DNA of 64,000 bases from Spirosoma endophyticum (GTDB lineage: Bacteria > Bacteroidota > Bacteroidia > Cytophagales > Spirosomataceae). Within the stretch, counting starts at the first letter, position 1, and every line of letters starts with the position of its first letter. Position numbers and translations under genes: made by a program. The stretch is from the NCBI RefSeq assembly GCF_900112365.1, contig NZ_FOLQ01000022.1, positions 28,876 to 92,875 on the forward strand, read 5' to 3'. Below the pieces are notes generated by a model, which was not told the DNA's origin, did not search any database, and saw only the letters and a program-made list of their open reading frames with translations. Of the stretch, positions 51,917-59,940 are shown piece after piece.

Positions 51917-52531
51917 ATGAGCCTACTAAGAAAAATGTTTGGCCCTTTTAAAGATGATGTCTGGAGACAACTTGCCGATGAAATCAGTGCAGATTTCGTG
52001 GATGGTGGTTTCTGGAAAGGTAGTAAAGTTCAGGCCAGCGTCAATGAGTGGACAGTAACGCTGGATACGCACACGGTTTCAACCGGGAAAGTACATATTG
52101 TATACACCCGAATGCGAGCCCCTTATGTGAACAAGGATGGTTTTCGATTCAAAATTTACCGGAAAGGAATTTTCAGTAATCTGGGTAAGCGATTGGGGAT
52201 GCAGGATATTGAGGTGGGTTTTCCTGACTTTGATGATCAGTTCGTTATACAGGGTAATGATGAGTCTAAACTACACCTCCTGTTTGAGAATCCCACGATA
52301 CGGCAATTGATTGAGGCACAGCCTGCTATCAGCCTGGAAGTGAAAGATGACGACGGGTGGTTCGCGGCCAGGTTCCCGGAAGGTGTAGATTTGCTATCGT
52401 TTAAAGTTGTTGGTGTTATCAAAGACGTAGCCCAGTTGAAGATGCTCTATGGTCTCTTTGCCGAAACGCTTGATCAGCTGTGTCGCATCGGGTCAGCCTA
52501 CGAAGACGACCCGAATGTGGCGCTGAAATAA
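51917..52531 (+). CDS. 204-residue cytosolic protein of unknown function
   Basis: I do not recognise this protein. It has no signal peptide; residues 1-100 contain beta-strands with a basic patch (KDGFRFKIYRKGIFSNLGKR), and residues ~120-200 are amphipathic (LEVKDDDGWFAARFPEGVDL, ending LDQLCRIGSAYEDDPN). The general pattern resembles DUF3137-like or other membrane-peripheral proteins but I cannot support a family name. It is flanked by a terminator and a convergent MFS gene. Confidence 0.6.
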   Translation: MSLLRKMFGPFKDDVWRQLADEISADFVDGGFWKGSKVQASVNEWTVTLDTHTVSTGKVHIVYTRMRAPYVNKDGFRFKIYRKGIFSNLGKRLGMQDIEVGFPDFDDQFVIQGNDESKLHLLFENPTIRQLIEAQPAISLEVKDDDGWFAARFPEGVDLLSFKVVGVIKDVAQLKMLYGLFAETLDQLCRIGSAYEDDPNVALK

Positions 52532-52560
52532 GATCGGCTACCGTAGTGCTACGTTTCCCG

Positions 52561-53796
52561 TTACAGCATCACCTCGGTCATCGGTTCATCGATCTGAGTC
52601 TGTTCACGTTCATGCTGAATGGCTCGTTGGCCGAACAGGAGAATCACCAGTCCACTAACCACGCAGATCATCATGACGCCCACCATCGGCACGGCCGTAT
52701 TGTTATGAAGCATGCTGACGGCCGCCGAAACACAGGCACCAAAACCCATGCGAAAGCTACCCATTAAGGCCGCAGCACTGCCCGCGTGACGCGTGAACGG
52801 AGCCAGTGAAAGCGCCGAGGCATTGGGGCTGGTTATCCCTTGTCCCGCCAGGAACAGAAACAGCATCGCTATCAGGCCAAACTGACCGTACCAACCGGCC
52901 CAGGTGCCTACCACCATTAGTGACCCAACAACCGACTGATAGAGCAACGTAGTGCGTATGATTTGTTCACTGCTGAACCGTTTCAGAAAAAACTGATTTA
53001 GTTGCGTTGGCGCAATTAAGGCAATGGCCAGAAAAGCGAAAATCCAGCCGTATTCCTGAGCACTGGCGTGGTAGATGTTCATGAAAACATCAGAAGACCC
53101 AGCCAGGTACGCAAACGGCGCCGACGTAGCAATACCGCCAACCAGGGCATAGGTCAGGAACTGCGGTTGCCTCAGAACCGTGAAAAAACTTCCCAACACC
53201 GCCTTCGGACGTAGTGAAAGCGATGGGTCTGCTTGTTTGCCATCCGGGAGAACAAAATAGACGCCAACCAGAATGAGCGCCGTTATGATTGCCAGAATAA
53301 TGAAAATAGAATGCCAGCCAAAAGCAACGGTCGCATAGCCACCCACCGTTGGCGCAATCATAGGTGAAACGGCAATGACTAAGGTGAGTAACGAAAACGC
53401 CTGGGCAATCTGCGAGACAGGAAACAAGTCCCGAACCAAGGCTTGAGCCGCTACCAGGCCAACACAACCGCCCAGCGCCTGCAGGAGTCGCATGGCAATC
53501 AGGGTTTCGATGGAGGGCGTCAGGGCGCAGCCGATCGACGCGAGTAAGTAGAGCGCCAAGCCGCCATAAAGCGGTACTTTTCGGCCAAACCGATCCAGTA
53601 ACGGACCATAAAGAAGTTGTCCCACCGAAATACCAACCAGGTAAGCGGTTAACGATAACTGGACCTGGGAAATGGAGGTGTGAAGGTCTTTGGCAATGGC
53701 CGGAAAGCCCGGCAAATACATGTCAATCGAGAAGGGACTTATCGTAGAGAGCGCCCCTAAAATCAGGATAACAACAAACGGCTGTTGGCGAGTCAT
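52561..53796 (-). CDS. Bcr/CflA family MFS efflux transporter
   Basis: The 411-residue membrane protein has 12 helices and the Bcr/CflA N-terminal signature: FSIDMYLPGFPAIAKDLHTS in helix 1, GQLLYGPLLDRFGRKVPLYG in loop 2-3, and RLLQALGGCVGLVAAQALVR. It resembles bicyclomycin/chloramphenicol exporters. The untranslated leader contains a stable nested hairpin (53811-53875), which may modulate expression. Confidence 0.9.
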   Translation of the reverse strand: MTRQQPFVVILILGALSTISPFSIDMYLPGFPAIAKDLHTSISQVQLSLTAYLVGISVGQLLYGPLLDRFGRKVPLYGGLALYLLASIGCALTPSIETLIAMRLLQALGGCVGLVAAQALVRDLFPVSQIAQAFSLLTLVIAVSPMIAPTVGGYATVAFGWHSIFIILAIITALILVGVYFVLPDGKQADPSLSLRPKAVLGSFFTVLRQPQFLTYALVGGIATSAPFAYLAGSSDVFMNIYHASAQEYGWIFAFLAIALIAPTQLNQFFLKRFSSEQIIRTTLLYQSVVGSLMVVGTWAGWYGQFGLIAMLFLFLAGQGITSPNASALSLAPFTRHAGSAAALMGSFRMGFGACVSAAVSMLHNNTAVPMVGVMMICVVSGLVILLFGQRAIQHEREQTQIDEPMTEVML

Positions 53797-53810
53797 AAAC
53801 TCAAAAAAGT

Positions 53811-53875
53811 GGTACTAGTATATAGACGCGCAGCCGGGAATTATTGTTCCCAAAGTGCGTCTGTATACTAGTACC
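53811..53875. repeat. 19-bp-arm nested hairpin in the Bcr/CflA leader
   Basis: Outer arms GGTACTAGTATATAGACGC and GCGTCTGTATACTAGTACC (one mismatch) enclose an inner stem GGGAA...TTCCC. It begins 15 bases before the MFS start codon on the minus strand, so it lies in the leader or overlaps the promoter. Confidence 0.75.
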
Positions 53876-53899
53876 ATTTAGTTGGATGTGCCTAGTCAA

Positions 53900-53932
53900 T
53901 TGTTCGGCGTAGTCGGAGACTACGCCGAACAA
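53900..53932. repeat. GTAGTC-GGA-GACTAC hairpin, copy 3
   Basis: Perfect 15-bp arms (TTGTTCGGCGTAGTC and complement) with a 3-base GGA loop. It lies 20 bases after the M1 peptidase stop codon. Confidence 0.8.
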
Positions 53933-53952
53933 CGATACTGCTACGTCATCAA

Positions 53953-55827
53953 TCACTTTGCTTTCCACGTATTGTTCTTCTCGTCGGCGTCCATGAAAAT
54001 GCCGCCCGCCAGCGTCACTGACTGGACTTTCTTTTTGATGGGTAAATTTAGGATAGCCTGTTTCTGATTCGCCTGCCAGATCGCGGGCGTTTGCCGGACG
54101 GTTTCCGTTGTGCCATCGGCGAACGTCACGACAACATCCATCGGCGCTACGTAGCCGCCGATGTTCTGAATCGTGATGGTACACTTTGTTGCCGACGTAG
54201 TGACTGACTGAATGGCAAAATCAATGTAATTATTACTGAAAAACCAGTTGTTCCAGAACCAGTTCAGGTCTTTCCCCGACGCGCTGTTGAAGCTGTAGAA
54301 CATATCCCAGGGCGTTGGGTGTTTGCCATTCCAGCGGTTCATAAATTCGTTCAGAGCCTTTTTAAATTCGGCATCCCCCAGTAATTCCTTGAGGGCCAGA
54401 TAGCCCAAAGCTGCTTTCCCGTATTCATTATTGCCCATGGCGGCACCACTCAGCACATTTGTTGGAATGATGATCGGTAGATCCTGCTCTGCCGACGGGT
54501 CTTTGATCCAGCCGGTAACCCGAAACTGCTGGAATAACTGTACGGCCTGCCCTTTGCCCAGATCGGCCTGCATAATCAGGTGTTCGAGTGCGGTTGCCCA
54601 GCCTTCATCCATAAATCCGTAGCGGGTTTCGTTGATGCCCATGTAGAACGGAAACCAGGTATGCGCAAGCTCGTGTTCGGCCACAAATCGGGAGAAATTC
54701 AAGTCAGATGTGGTGGCGTCATTCACCATCATGGGGTACTCCATGTCGGCAAATCCCTGCACGATGGTCGTTTTCGGATAGGGGTAGGGAATTCCCGGCC
54801 AATTGTTGGATAACCAGTCCAGCGCGTGCCGCCCAAAACCCACCATCTGGTGGAAATCTTTAGCATCATCCTTAAACGCGGCCTGGACGCTGGCCCGACG
54901 GCCAGTTGTCCTGTCCACGACTACACTCGACGCATCCCAGACGTACTGATCGCTGATACACAAGGCAATGTCGGGTACGTAGTCTGCTTTCCAGCGCCAG
55001 ATATTGGCTGCCTGTTGCGTCGTTACCTTCCTGGCGGCTACGTCCTGCCGCGTGGCTACGTGAATAACGGAATCAGTCTGCATGGATTCGGCCAGGCGTT
55101 TGGCAAACGTAGGTTGCAGCACTTCGTTGGCATTCAACAAGTTACCCGTCGCCCAGACGACGTAATTAGCAGGTACCTTCACGTTTAGCGTGTAGTCGTT
55201 AAAGTCATTGTAAAACTCCTGAGCCTCCGTAAACGCCGTTTGATCCCAGCCGTAGTAATCATCCCTGACGGCCACGCGTGGATAAAAGTAGGCCAGGAAG
55301 AACGTAGTGGAATCGAGTTGCCCCTCGCGACCGCTTTCCACCGACATATCAAAGTGCCAGTCGAATGAAAGCTTGACGGAATTATGAGGCATCAGCGGTT
55401 TAGTCAGGGGCATCCGGTGCACCGTAGCATTCGCCGTTGTTGGCCACAAGCGGGCGACGCTGTTTTCGGTATACCGATCGATGTGCATCCCACTGGTCAG
55501 ATAGTCCGCTGAGGCTGTCTGTTGCCGAACGGCTCCTGGCTGGTGGCTATTGAGGAATAATTTAAACACAAGATAACGTAGCGTATCCGGGCTATTATTA
55601 GCGTATGTAATTTCCTCTGTTCCCTGAATAGTTCGATTGGGTGGCGTGGTGGTGAGGGTTATATTATACTTCGCTGAATTCTGCCAGTAGTTTTTGCCGG
55701 GCTTACCGTCCATCGAGCGCGTACCTTTCTGGTAGGCCTGTTTAAGGTTGCGTGGCATGTATAAACCCTGGCCCTGGACGATCCCAACGCTACACGCCAT
55801 CAGGAAAAGAAGTGTGAATTTTTTCAT
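53953..55827 (-). CDS. M1 family aminopeptidase
   Basis: The product is 624 residues from MKKFTLLFLMACSVGIVQGQ; an upstream ATG 48 bases away would put a palindrome-derived leader in front of the signal peptide. The zinc motif is HELAH in VAEHELAHTWFPFYMGINET, with the third ligand Glu 18 residues on (DEGWATALEHL). The GAMEN-like exopeptidase motif is less clear. It is probably periplasmic or surface-located and trims peptides. The N-terminal domain has several beta-strands typical of M1. Confidence 0.9.
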   Translation of the reverse strand: MKKFTLLFLMACSVGIVQGQGLYMPRNLKQAYQKGTRSMDGKPGKNYWQNSAKYNITLTTTPPNRTIQGTEEITYANNSPDTLRYLVFKLFLNSHQPGAVRQQTASADYLTSGMHIDRYTENSVARLWPTTANATVHRMPLTKPLMPHNSVKLSFDWHFDMSVESGREGQLDSTTFFLAYFYPRVAVRDDYYGWDQTAFTEAQEFYNDFNDYTLNVKVPANYVVWATGNLLNANEVLQPTFAKRLAESMQTDSVIHVATRQDVAARKVTTQQAANIWRWKADYVPDIALCISDQYVWDASSVVVDRTTGRRASVQAAFKDDAKDFHQMVGFGRHALDWLSNNWPGIPYPYPKTTIVQGFADMEYPMMVNDATTSDLNFSRFVAEHELAHTWFPFYMGINETRYGFMDEGWATALEHLIMQADLGKGQAVQLFQQFRVTGWIKDPSAEQDLPIIIPTNVLSGAAMGNNEYGKAALGYLALKELLGDAEFKKALNEFMNRWNGKHPTPWDMFYSFNSASGKDLNWFWNNWFFSNNYIDFAIQSVTTSATKCTITIQNIGGYVAPMDVVVTFADGTTETVRQTPAIWQANQKQAILNLPIKKKVQSVTLAGGIFMDADEKNNTWKAK

Positions 55828-55865
55828 CAGATTAAGTTGGTAATTGTCGCTGTCAGATAGAGTTG

Positions 55866-55900
55866 TTTTGTCCACAGAGCGGTCCGCTCTGTGGACAAAA
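55866..55900. repeat. 17-bp-arm palindrome, TTTTGTCC class
   Basis: TTTTGTCCACAGAGCGG and its exact complement flank a single base. It lies upstream of the M1 gene and is not part of its coding region. The outer TTTTGTCC/GGACAAAA words match the hairpin at 42311-42340. Confidence 0.75.
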
Positions 55901-56071
55901 ATATCCTCAAGTTGGCATAGTTAGCGGCCTGGCCATGAATCCACAACTGTTTTTCTTTGAACGGTAACCTAGTCTGTGTGGATGTCCTGGCTTCCGATCT
56001 CGACAGGAAGAGCTTAAGGCTGGCTAAACCTGGCGTGAACTAGTTCGCAAATGTATGGCTACGTTGCCATT

Positions 56072-56098
56072 TGTCGCATTAGTACACAATGTCGCATT
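56072..56098 (+). promoter_or_regulatory. two TGTCGCATT elements
   Basis: TGTCGCATT occurs at 56072-56080 and 56090-56098 (18 bases apart). The second is 28 bases before the TAGCTTTG box, matching the 29-base spacing of the single copy before the VOC gene. Direct repeats at this position suit an AraC-type activator. Confidence 0.6.
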
Positions 56099-56126
56099 TT
56101 TACAATTTCTAGCCATTCCCAGCCAG

Positions 56127-56134
56127 TAGCTTTG
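56127..56134 (+). promoter_or_regulatory. candidate -7 box (TAGCTTTG) for the DinB operon
   Basis: A perfect TAnnTTTG, 109 bases before the DinB start, implying a leader of about 100 bases. Confidence 0.45.
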
Positions 56135-56242
56135 TCATCAGATCCGCGTGAGCGATAGGATGATAAAGCTATTTTTTATTCTCCGGACACGGCTACCCGG
56201 CCTGACATTCGAATCAACGAGTCAACTAATAAACTAGTAATT

Positions 56243-56857
56243 ATGAAAGCACTTATTGCCGTATTTACGGTCGCTATGTTGACCGTAAATGGCAGCCAGG
56301 CACAGAAAATCTGGACGGAGGCCGACCCCAACTACACGGTTGATAACCTCAAACGAACCCGCGATGAGTTGATCCGGGAAACTGAGAATTTATCCGATGC
56401 GCAGTGGCATTTTCATGAAGCGCCCGATCGTTGGTCAATTGCCGAAGTGGTAGAGCACCTGGCGCTTTGGGAAATTATCTGGGCCCGTGAAATCAGCATG
56501 GGTAACCGCAGTACACCCCGCCCCGATCTCATCGCAACCAGTAGTCCTGATAGTTATTATCATGATTTTATTATGGAAAATAAAGCGCACGTATCCCCCG
56601 ATTTTTCGCGACCGACGGGATTTATTCAAGGCAAAAATAACCTGATATTTTTTACGCGATTGCGGAATCAGGCCATCGGTTTTGCTGATACAACGCAGGC
56701 TGATATGCGCGTGCAGTTTGAGCTAACGGCCACAAAGTATCCCCGCAACATGCATCAGGTATATATTTACCAGTGGGGGCATGTTGACCGACATATGCGT
56801 CAGATTCGCAAAATCAAAGCACACCCAAACTACCCGAAAGAAACCGCCACCAACTAG
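56243..56857 (+). CDS. exported DinB-family protein, first gene of a two-gene unit
   Basis: The 204-residue protein starts with a signal peptide (MKALIAVFTVAMLTVNGSQA). The DinB_2 four-helix bundle follows, with candidate metal ligands in VEHLALWE and the C-terminal HVDRHMRQI. It is therefore predicted to be periplasmic. It is followed after 32 bases by a SnoaL-like gene and preceded by two TGTCGCATT elements. Confidence 0.85.
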   Translation: MKALIAVFTVAMLTVNGSQAQKIWTEADPNYTVDNLKRTRDELIRETENLSDAQWHFHEAPDRWSIAEVVEHLALWEIIWAREISMGNRSTPRPDLIATSSPDSYYHDFIMENKAHVSPDFSRPTGFIQGKNNLIFFTRLRNQAIGFADTTQADMRVQFELTATKYPRNMHQVYIYQWGHVDRHMRQIRKIKAHPNYPKETATN

Positions 56858-56889
56858 TGGCAACCACATCAACATAAATCTATCAAATC

Positions 56890-57330
56890 ATGGAAACCCT
56901 TAACAAAACATCGCTTGCCGAACAAACGCGCAAAGGTGCATGTCTGGCATTTTTTTCGGCCTATCAGGATATGGATACAGCTCGCATGATTCAACTGGCT
57001 ACGCCTGACGCTACGGTACATTTTCTACCCATGGGCGAAGATGGTAAAGGTACATTCTGGGAGTTTGGTAGAGGTGTTTGGCAACTCCTCATGGACTGCT
57101 TCCCCGATTTGGATAACACGGTCGATAGGTTAACCACCGAGGGAGACACCATTACGGCTCAGGTCGCGATTTTTGGTACGCAGACTCAGGATTTTTTGGG
57201 CATTACCAACAAGGGCCTACGCTTTAACAGCGACCATGTGTTCGTCTTCCAGTTCGATGGGGATGATCGTATAACGGCCCTGACGATCGATTGGGATCAT
57301 GCCGGATTCTGCCGACAACTAGGCTCCTGA
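56890..57330 (+). CDS. SnoaL-like NTF2-fold protein
   Basis: The 146-residue cytosolic protein has the SnoaL/ester-cyclase-like pattern: CLAFFSAYQDMDTARMIQLA, then WQLLMDCFPDLDNTVDRLTT and GLRFNSDHVFVFQFDGDDRI. Such domains catalyse aldol-type cyclisations or bind small molecules. The short length suggests a single-domain stress or metabolite protein. A strong terminator follows, closing the DinB-SnoaL unit. Confidence 0.85.
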   Translation: METLNKTSLAEQTRKGACLAFFSAYQDMDTARMIQLATPDATVHFLPMGEDGKGTFWEFGRGVWQLLMDCFPDLDNTVDRLTTEGDTITAQVAIFGTQTQDFLGITNKGLRFNSDHVFVFQFDGDDRITALTIDWDHAGFCRQLGS

Positions 57331-57351
57331 TCAAACGATTGAGTGGACACG

Positions 57352-57390
57352 AACAGGCGAGGGGTAACAGGATACCCCTCGCCTGTTTTG
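57352..57390 (+). terminator. strong intrinsic terminator
   Basis: Perfect 15-bp arms (AACAGGCGAGGGGTA and complement) with a 6-base loop, followed by TTTG. It ends the DinB-SnoaL transcript. Confidence 0.85.
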
Positions 57391-57508
57391 TAAATAGCAG
57401 CGCTAAAAAAGTGTACAAGAAATTAATAGACTAAAGATTGCTTGTCGGTAACAACGGATTAATAAAAATCTTATATTTACTCGTAATCTCCCCAACCAGT
57501 TTTTCCAT

Positions 57509-58531
57509 ATGAAATTCTTTACTGTCAACTTATTCGTTTTATCGTTTGGGCTGAGCCTGCAAACAGTTGGCCAGAGTCAGGTTATTACGCCCGACAACCA
57601 GGTTGTTAGTTTTCAGTCGGTTAATGGTACTAATAACTTGTTGATTGGCCAAAGTACCAGTAGTGCAGTAGGTGGTACGGGTACCTTCAATACGTTCATG
57701 GGAAGTCAGGCTGGACAAGGAAATACGTCTGGTTCATATAACACGTATTTCGGCTATAAGGCAGGTTTCCCGAATACAGTTGGTAGTCATAATACGTTTG
57801 TGGGGTATGAGGCTGGGAAAGTCAATACCGATGGCAGTGACAATGTGTTTATTGGTTTCAACGCTGGGAAACAGAATCTGCGTGGAAACCGCAACCTAAT
57901 CATTGGGCCTAATGCTGGATTTAGCGGTACCGATGGCGAGGACAATACACTCCTGGGTTTCAACGCGTCGGGTGCAGGAGTCGGTTTATCCAATGCAACG
58001 GCCATTGGGGCCAATGCTCGCGTACTAAGCAGCAATGCAATGGTATTGGGCAACAATGTCAATGTTGGAATCGGTACGTCGACGCCCCAGAACCGGCTCG
58101 AATTGACCGCTGGTACGGATGGTCGTAGTGGTTTACGCCTGACAAACATGACAGTCAACTCGCCTGCTTCCGAAGTTGCCACGAGTAAATTCCTGACCGT
58201 TAACGACAAAGGGGATGTTACATTAGCCAAACAGCTTTCGGCAGTAGCCATGCGCGTGCAGCCAACGCGTGAGAGCCAATGGGCCGATTATGTTTTTGCG
58301 CCCGCCTATCGGCTACAACCGCTGGCTGAAGTAGAGCAATACATTCAGCAAAACAAGCACCTGCCCGGTATACCAAGCGCGGGTGAAATGGTGAAAGAAG
58401 GTGTTGACCTAACAACCCTGTTAGCTACATTGGTCAAAAAGAATGAAGAATTGACACTTCACATGATTGAACAGCAAAAGCGGATCGAGCGGCTGGAACA
58501 GCAAAACCATCGGTTAAGCAAGAAGAAATAA
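57509..58531 (+). CDS. exported beta-repeat fibre-like protein with C-terminal coiled coil
   Basis: The 340-residue protein has a signal peptide (residues 1-20). Residues ~55-170 contain a repeat of 16-18 residues of the form NTFxGxxAGxxNTxGS (five or six copies, e.g. NTYFGYKAGFPNTVGSH, NTFVGYEAGKVNTDGSD, NVFIGFNAGKQNLRGN). Then comes NVGIGTSTPQNRLELT, typical of Bacteroidota tail-fibre-like proteins. The C-terminus (LAEVEQYIQQNKHLPGIPSA plus a coiled coil ERLEQQNHRL) matches a conserved anchoring module. It may form a trimeric beta-solenoid on the surface. Confidence 0.8.
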   Translation: MKFFTVNLFVLSFGLSLQTVGQSQVITPDNQVVSFQSVNGTNNLLIGQSTSSAVGGTGTFNTFMGSQAGQGNTSGSYNTYFGYKAGFPNTVGSHNTFVGYEAGKVNTDGSDNVFIGFNAGKQNLRGNRNLIIGPNAGFSGTDGEDNTLLGFNASGAGVGLSNATAIGANARVLSSNAMVLGNNVNVGIGTSTPQNRLELTAGTDGRSGLRLTNMTVNSPASEVATSKFLTVNDKGDVTLAKQLSAVAMRVQPTRESQWADYVFAPAYRLQPLAEVEQYIQQNKHLPGIPSAGEMVKEGVDLTTLLATLVKKNEELTLHMIEQQKRIERLEQQNHRLSKKK

Positions 58532-58542
58532 CGTGAAGTATG

Positions 58543-58594
58543 GAGCAAGGGGCGTGGTGCATGGTTGTTAATCCATGCGCCACGCCCCTTGCTC
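58543..58594. repeat. 22-bp-arm hairpin, GAGCAAGGGGCGTGG class
   Basis: GAGCAAGGGGCGTGGTGCAT and its near-complement (one mismatch) around an 8-base loop, followed by ATTTTA. It lies between convergent genes and may terminate both. The same words occur in addB insertion B. Confidence 0.75.
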
Positions 58595-58672
58595 ATTTTA
58601 TGAATTTACCCACGCATCTGGTTCTAAGCTATTTGCTTATTTAGCCCTGTACCTGAAGCTCCCAGCGCCTTG

Positions 58673-59854
58673 CTATTGAAACGCCAGCCAAACATTCCAA
58701 AGTCCCAAAATCGCCGTTACAAGGACAACGCTTCCCATAGCGATGTTCTGTCCCAGTGAGTTACAATACGTACCCAATAGTTTTCGGTTATTGACGGCGG
58801 CAAACAGGAAGACCGTTACGAACGGAAGAAGAATGCCATTAATAGCTTGGACCGCTACAATGACTGGAATGGCGTTGACATTTGAAAGGCCGACAAGTAG
58901 CCCCGTTCCCATCACGACCAGCCAGATAGCGCGGTAAGCAGGTGAGTTTTTTTGAACGCCCAGTAAGCTTTGCGCCGTAACGGCAGCCGCCAGTGGAGCT
59001 GTCAGTGAGGAGGCAAAGCCAGCGGCAAACAAGCCGAATGCAAACAAAGAGCCCGCCCACGTACCGACCCGTTCGGTCAGCACCTGCGCCATGTGCGGAT
59101 AGGAGAAATCGGTCGGAATAAGTAGCCCTGCCAGCAACAACACAACCGAAATGATGCCACCCAGTATGACGGCTACCCAGATGCCCAGGCGCATCTCGCT
59201 TAACGACTGGCCGGACACAATGCTTGACCCAAAAAACAGATTGTAGGGAACGATAGTCGTGCCAATCAGGCTATTGATGAGCAGGAGGGACCCAGACGGA
59301 AACGAGGGCGTAATCAGTGCTTTTGTCAGTTCAGCCGGTGTGACGGGAGTGCCGAATGCTACGTAGACAAAAGCTCCGCCCATGGCGAAGACAATCAATC
59401 CCAGAAAATTGGCTAAGCTTTGCGTGGAGCCGATCCACAACAAAGCGATACAAACTATCCCGACTAAAATCGTTAATACAGGAATGGATAATTTAGTGAG
59501 TAGCGCCAGACCCGAAACCGCCCCCAGAATGTTGCCTGCCTGATAAGCTGCACACCCCAGAAAAATAGCCAGAAATAAGGCCCAGGCTATTCCGCGGCCC
59601 CGTTTGCCCGAATAAGTTTGTGTGATGACCTGGCCTAAGTCGTTACCGGTTGCGATAGTGATGCGGGCGGCAGCTTCCTGTAGCCAGACCGTGCCGAACG
59701 TAGCAAAAGTGAGCACCCAAAGGAGTTGTAATCCAAATTTCGATCCGGCGATCGCGCAAGCCGTAACGGAGCCGGGACCAATAAATGCGGCCGAGATTAC
59801 CGACCAGAACAATACGCTACCAAGACCGGAGCGAATAGAGAGAGATTTGGGCAC
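58673..59854 (-). CDS. non-canonical Nramp (SLC11) family transporter
   Basis: The 393-residue membrane protein has 11 predicted helices and the Nramp layout. In canonical Nramp, helix 1 has DPGN and helix 6 AxxMPH, which bind Mn/Fe. Here helix 1 reads IGPGSV (Gly26-Pro-Gly-Ser29) and helix 6 reads TTIVPYN, so Asp, Asn, Met and His positions are replaced. The substrate is therefore unlikely to be standard Mn/Fe and could be Mg or another solute. Dps lies immediately upstream on the same strand. Confidence 0.85.
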   Translation of the reverse strand: MPKSLSIRSGLGSVLFWSVISAAFIGPGSVTACAIAGSKFGLQLLWVLTFATFGTVWLQEAAARITIATGNDLGQVITQTYSGKRGRGIAWALFLAIFLGCAAYQAGNILGAVSGLALLTKLSIPVLTILVGIVCIALLWIGSTQSLANFLGLIVFAMGGAFVYVAFGTPVTPAELTKALITPSFPSGSLLLINSLIGTTIVPYNLFFGSSIVSGQSLSEMRLGIWVAVILGGIISVVLLLAGLLIPTDFSYPHMAQVLTERVGTWAGSLFAFGLFAAGFASSLTAPLAAAVTAQSLLGVQKNSPAYRAIWLVVMGTGLLVGLSNVNAIPVIVAVQAINGILLPFVTVFLFAAVNNRKLLGTYCNSLGQNIAMGSVVLVTAILGLWNVWLAFQ

Positions 59855-59866
59855 GAGAGGAAAACA

Positions 59867-59936
59867 ATGAATGATGAATTATAAATGATGAATGTAATCA
59901 ATAACAACATCATTTATAATTCATCATTCATTATTT
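59867..59936. repeat. ATGATGAATTATAAATGATG inverted repeat, copy 3
   Basis: Left arm words AATGAATGATGAAT and ATAAATGATG face CATCATTTATAATTCATCAT, TCATT on the right. It lies in the gap between Dps and the Nramp gene. Confidence 0.7.
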
Positions 59937-59940
59937 GTAA

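Larger units (their letters stand above)
55901..56242. other. divergent regulatory region of M1 peptidase and DinB operon
   Basis: About 340 bases without a supported gene. It holds two TGTCGCATT elements and a TAGCTTTG promoter core for the DinB operon, leaving a leader of roughly 100 bases. No RNA gene is seen. Confidence 0.55.
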
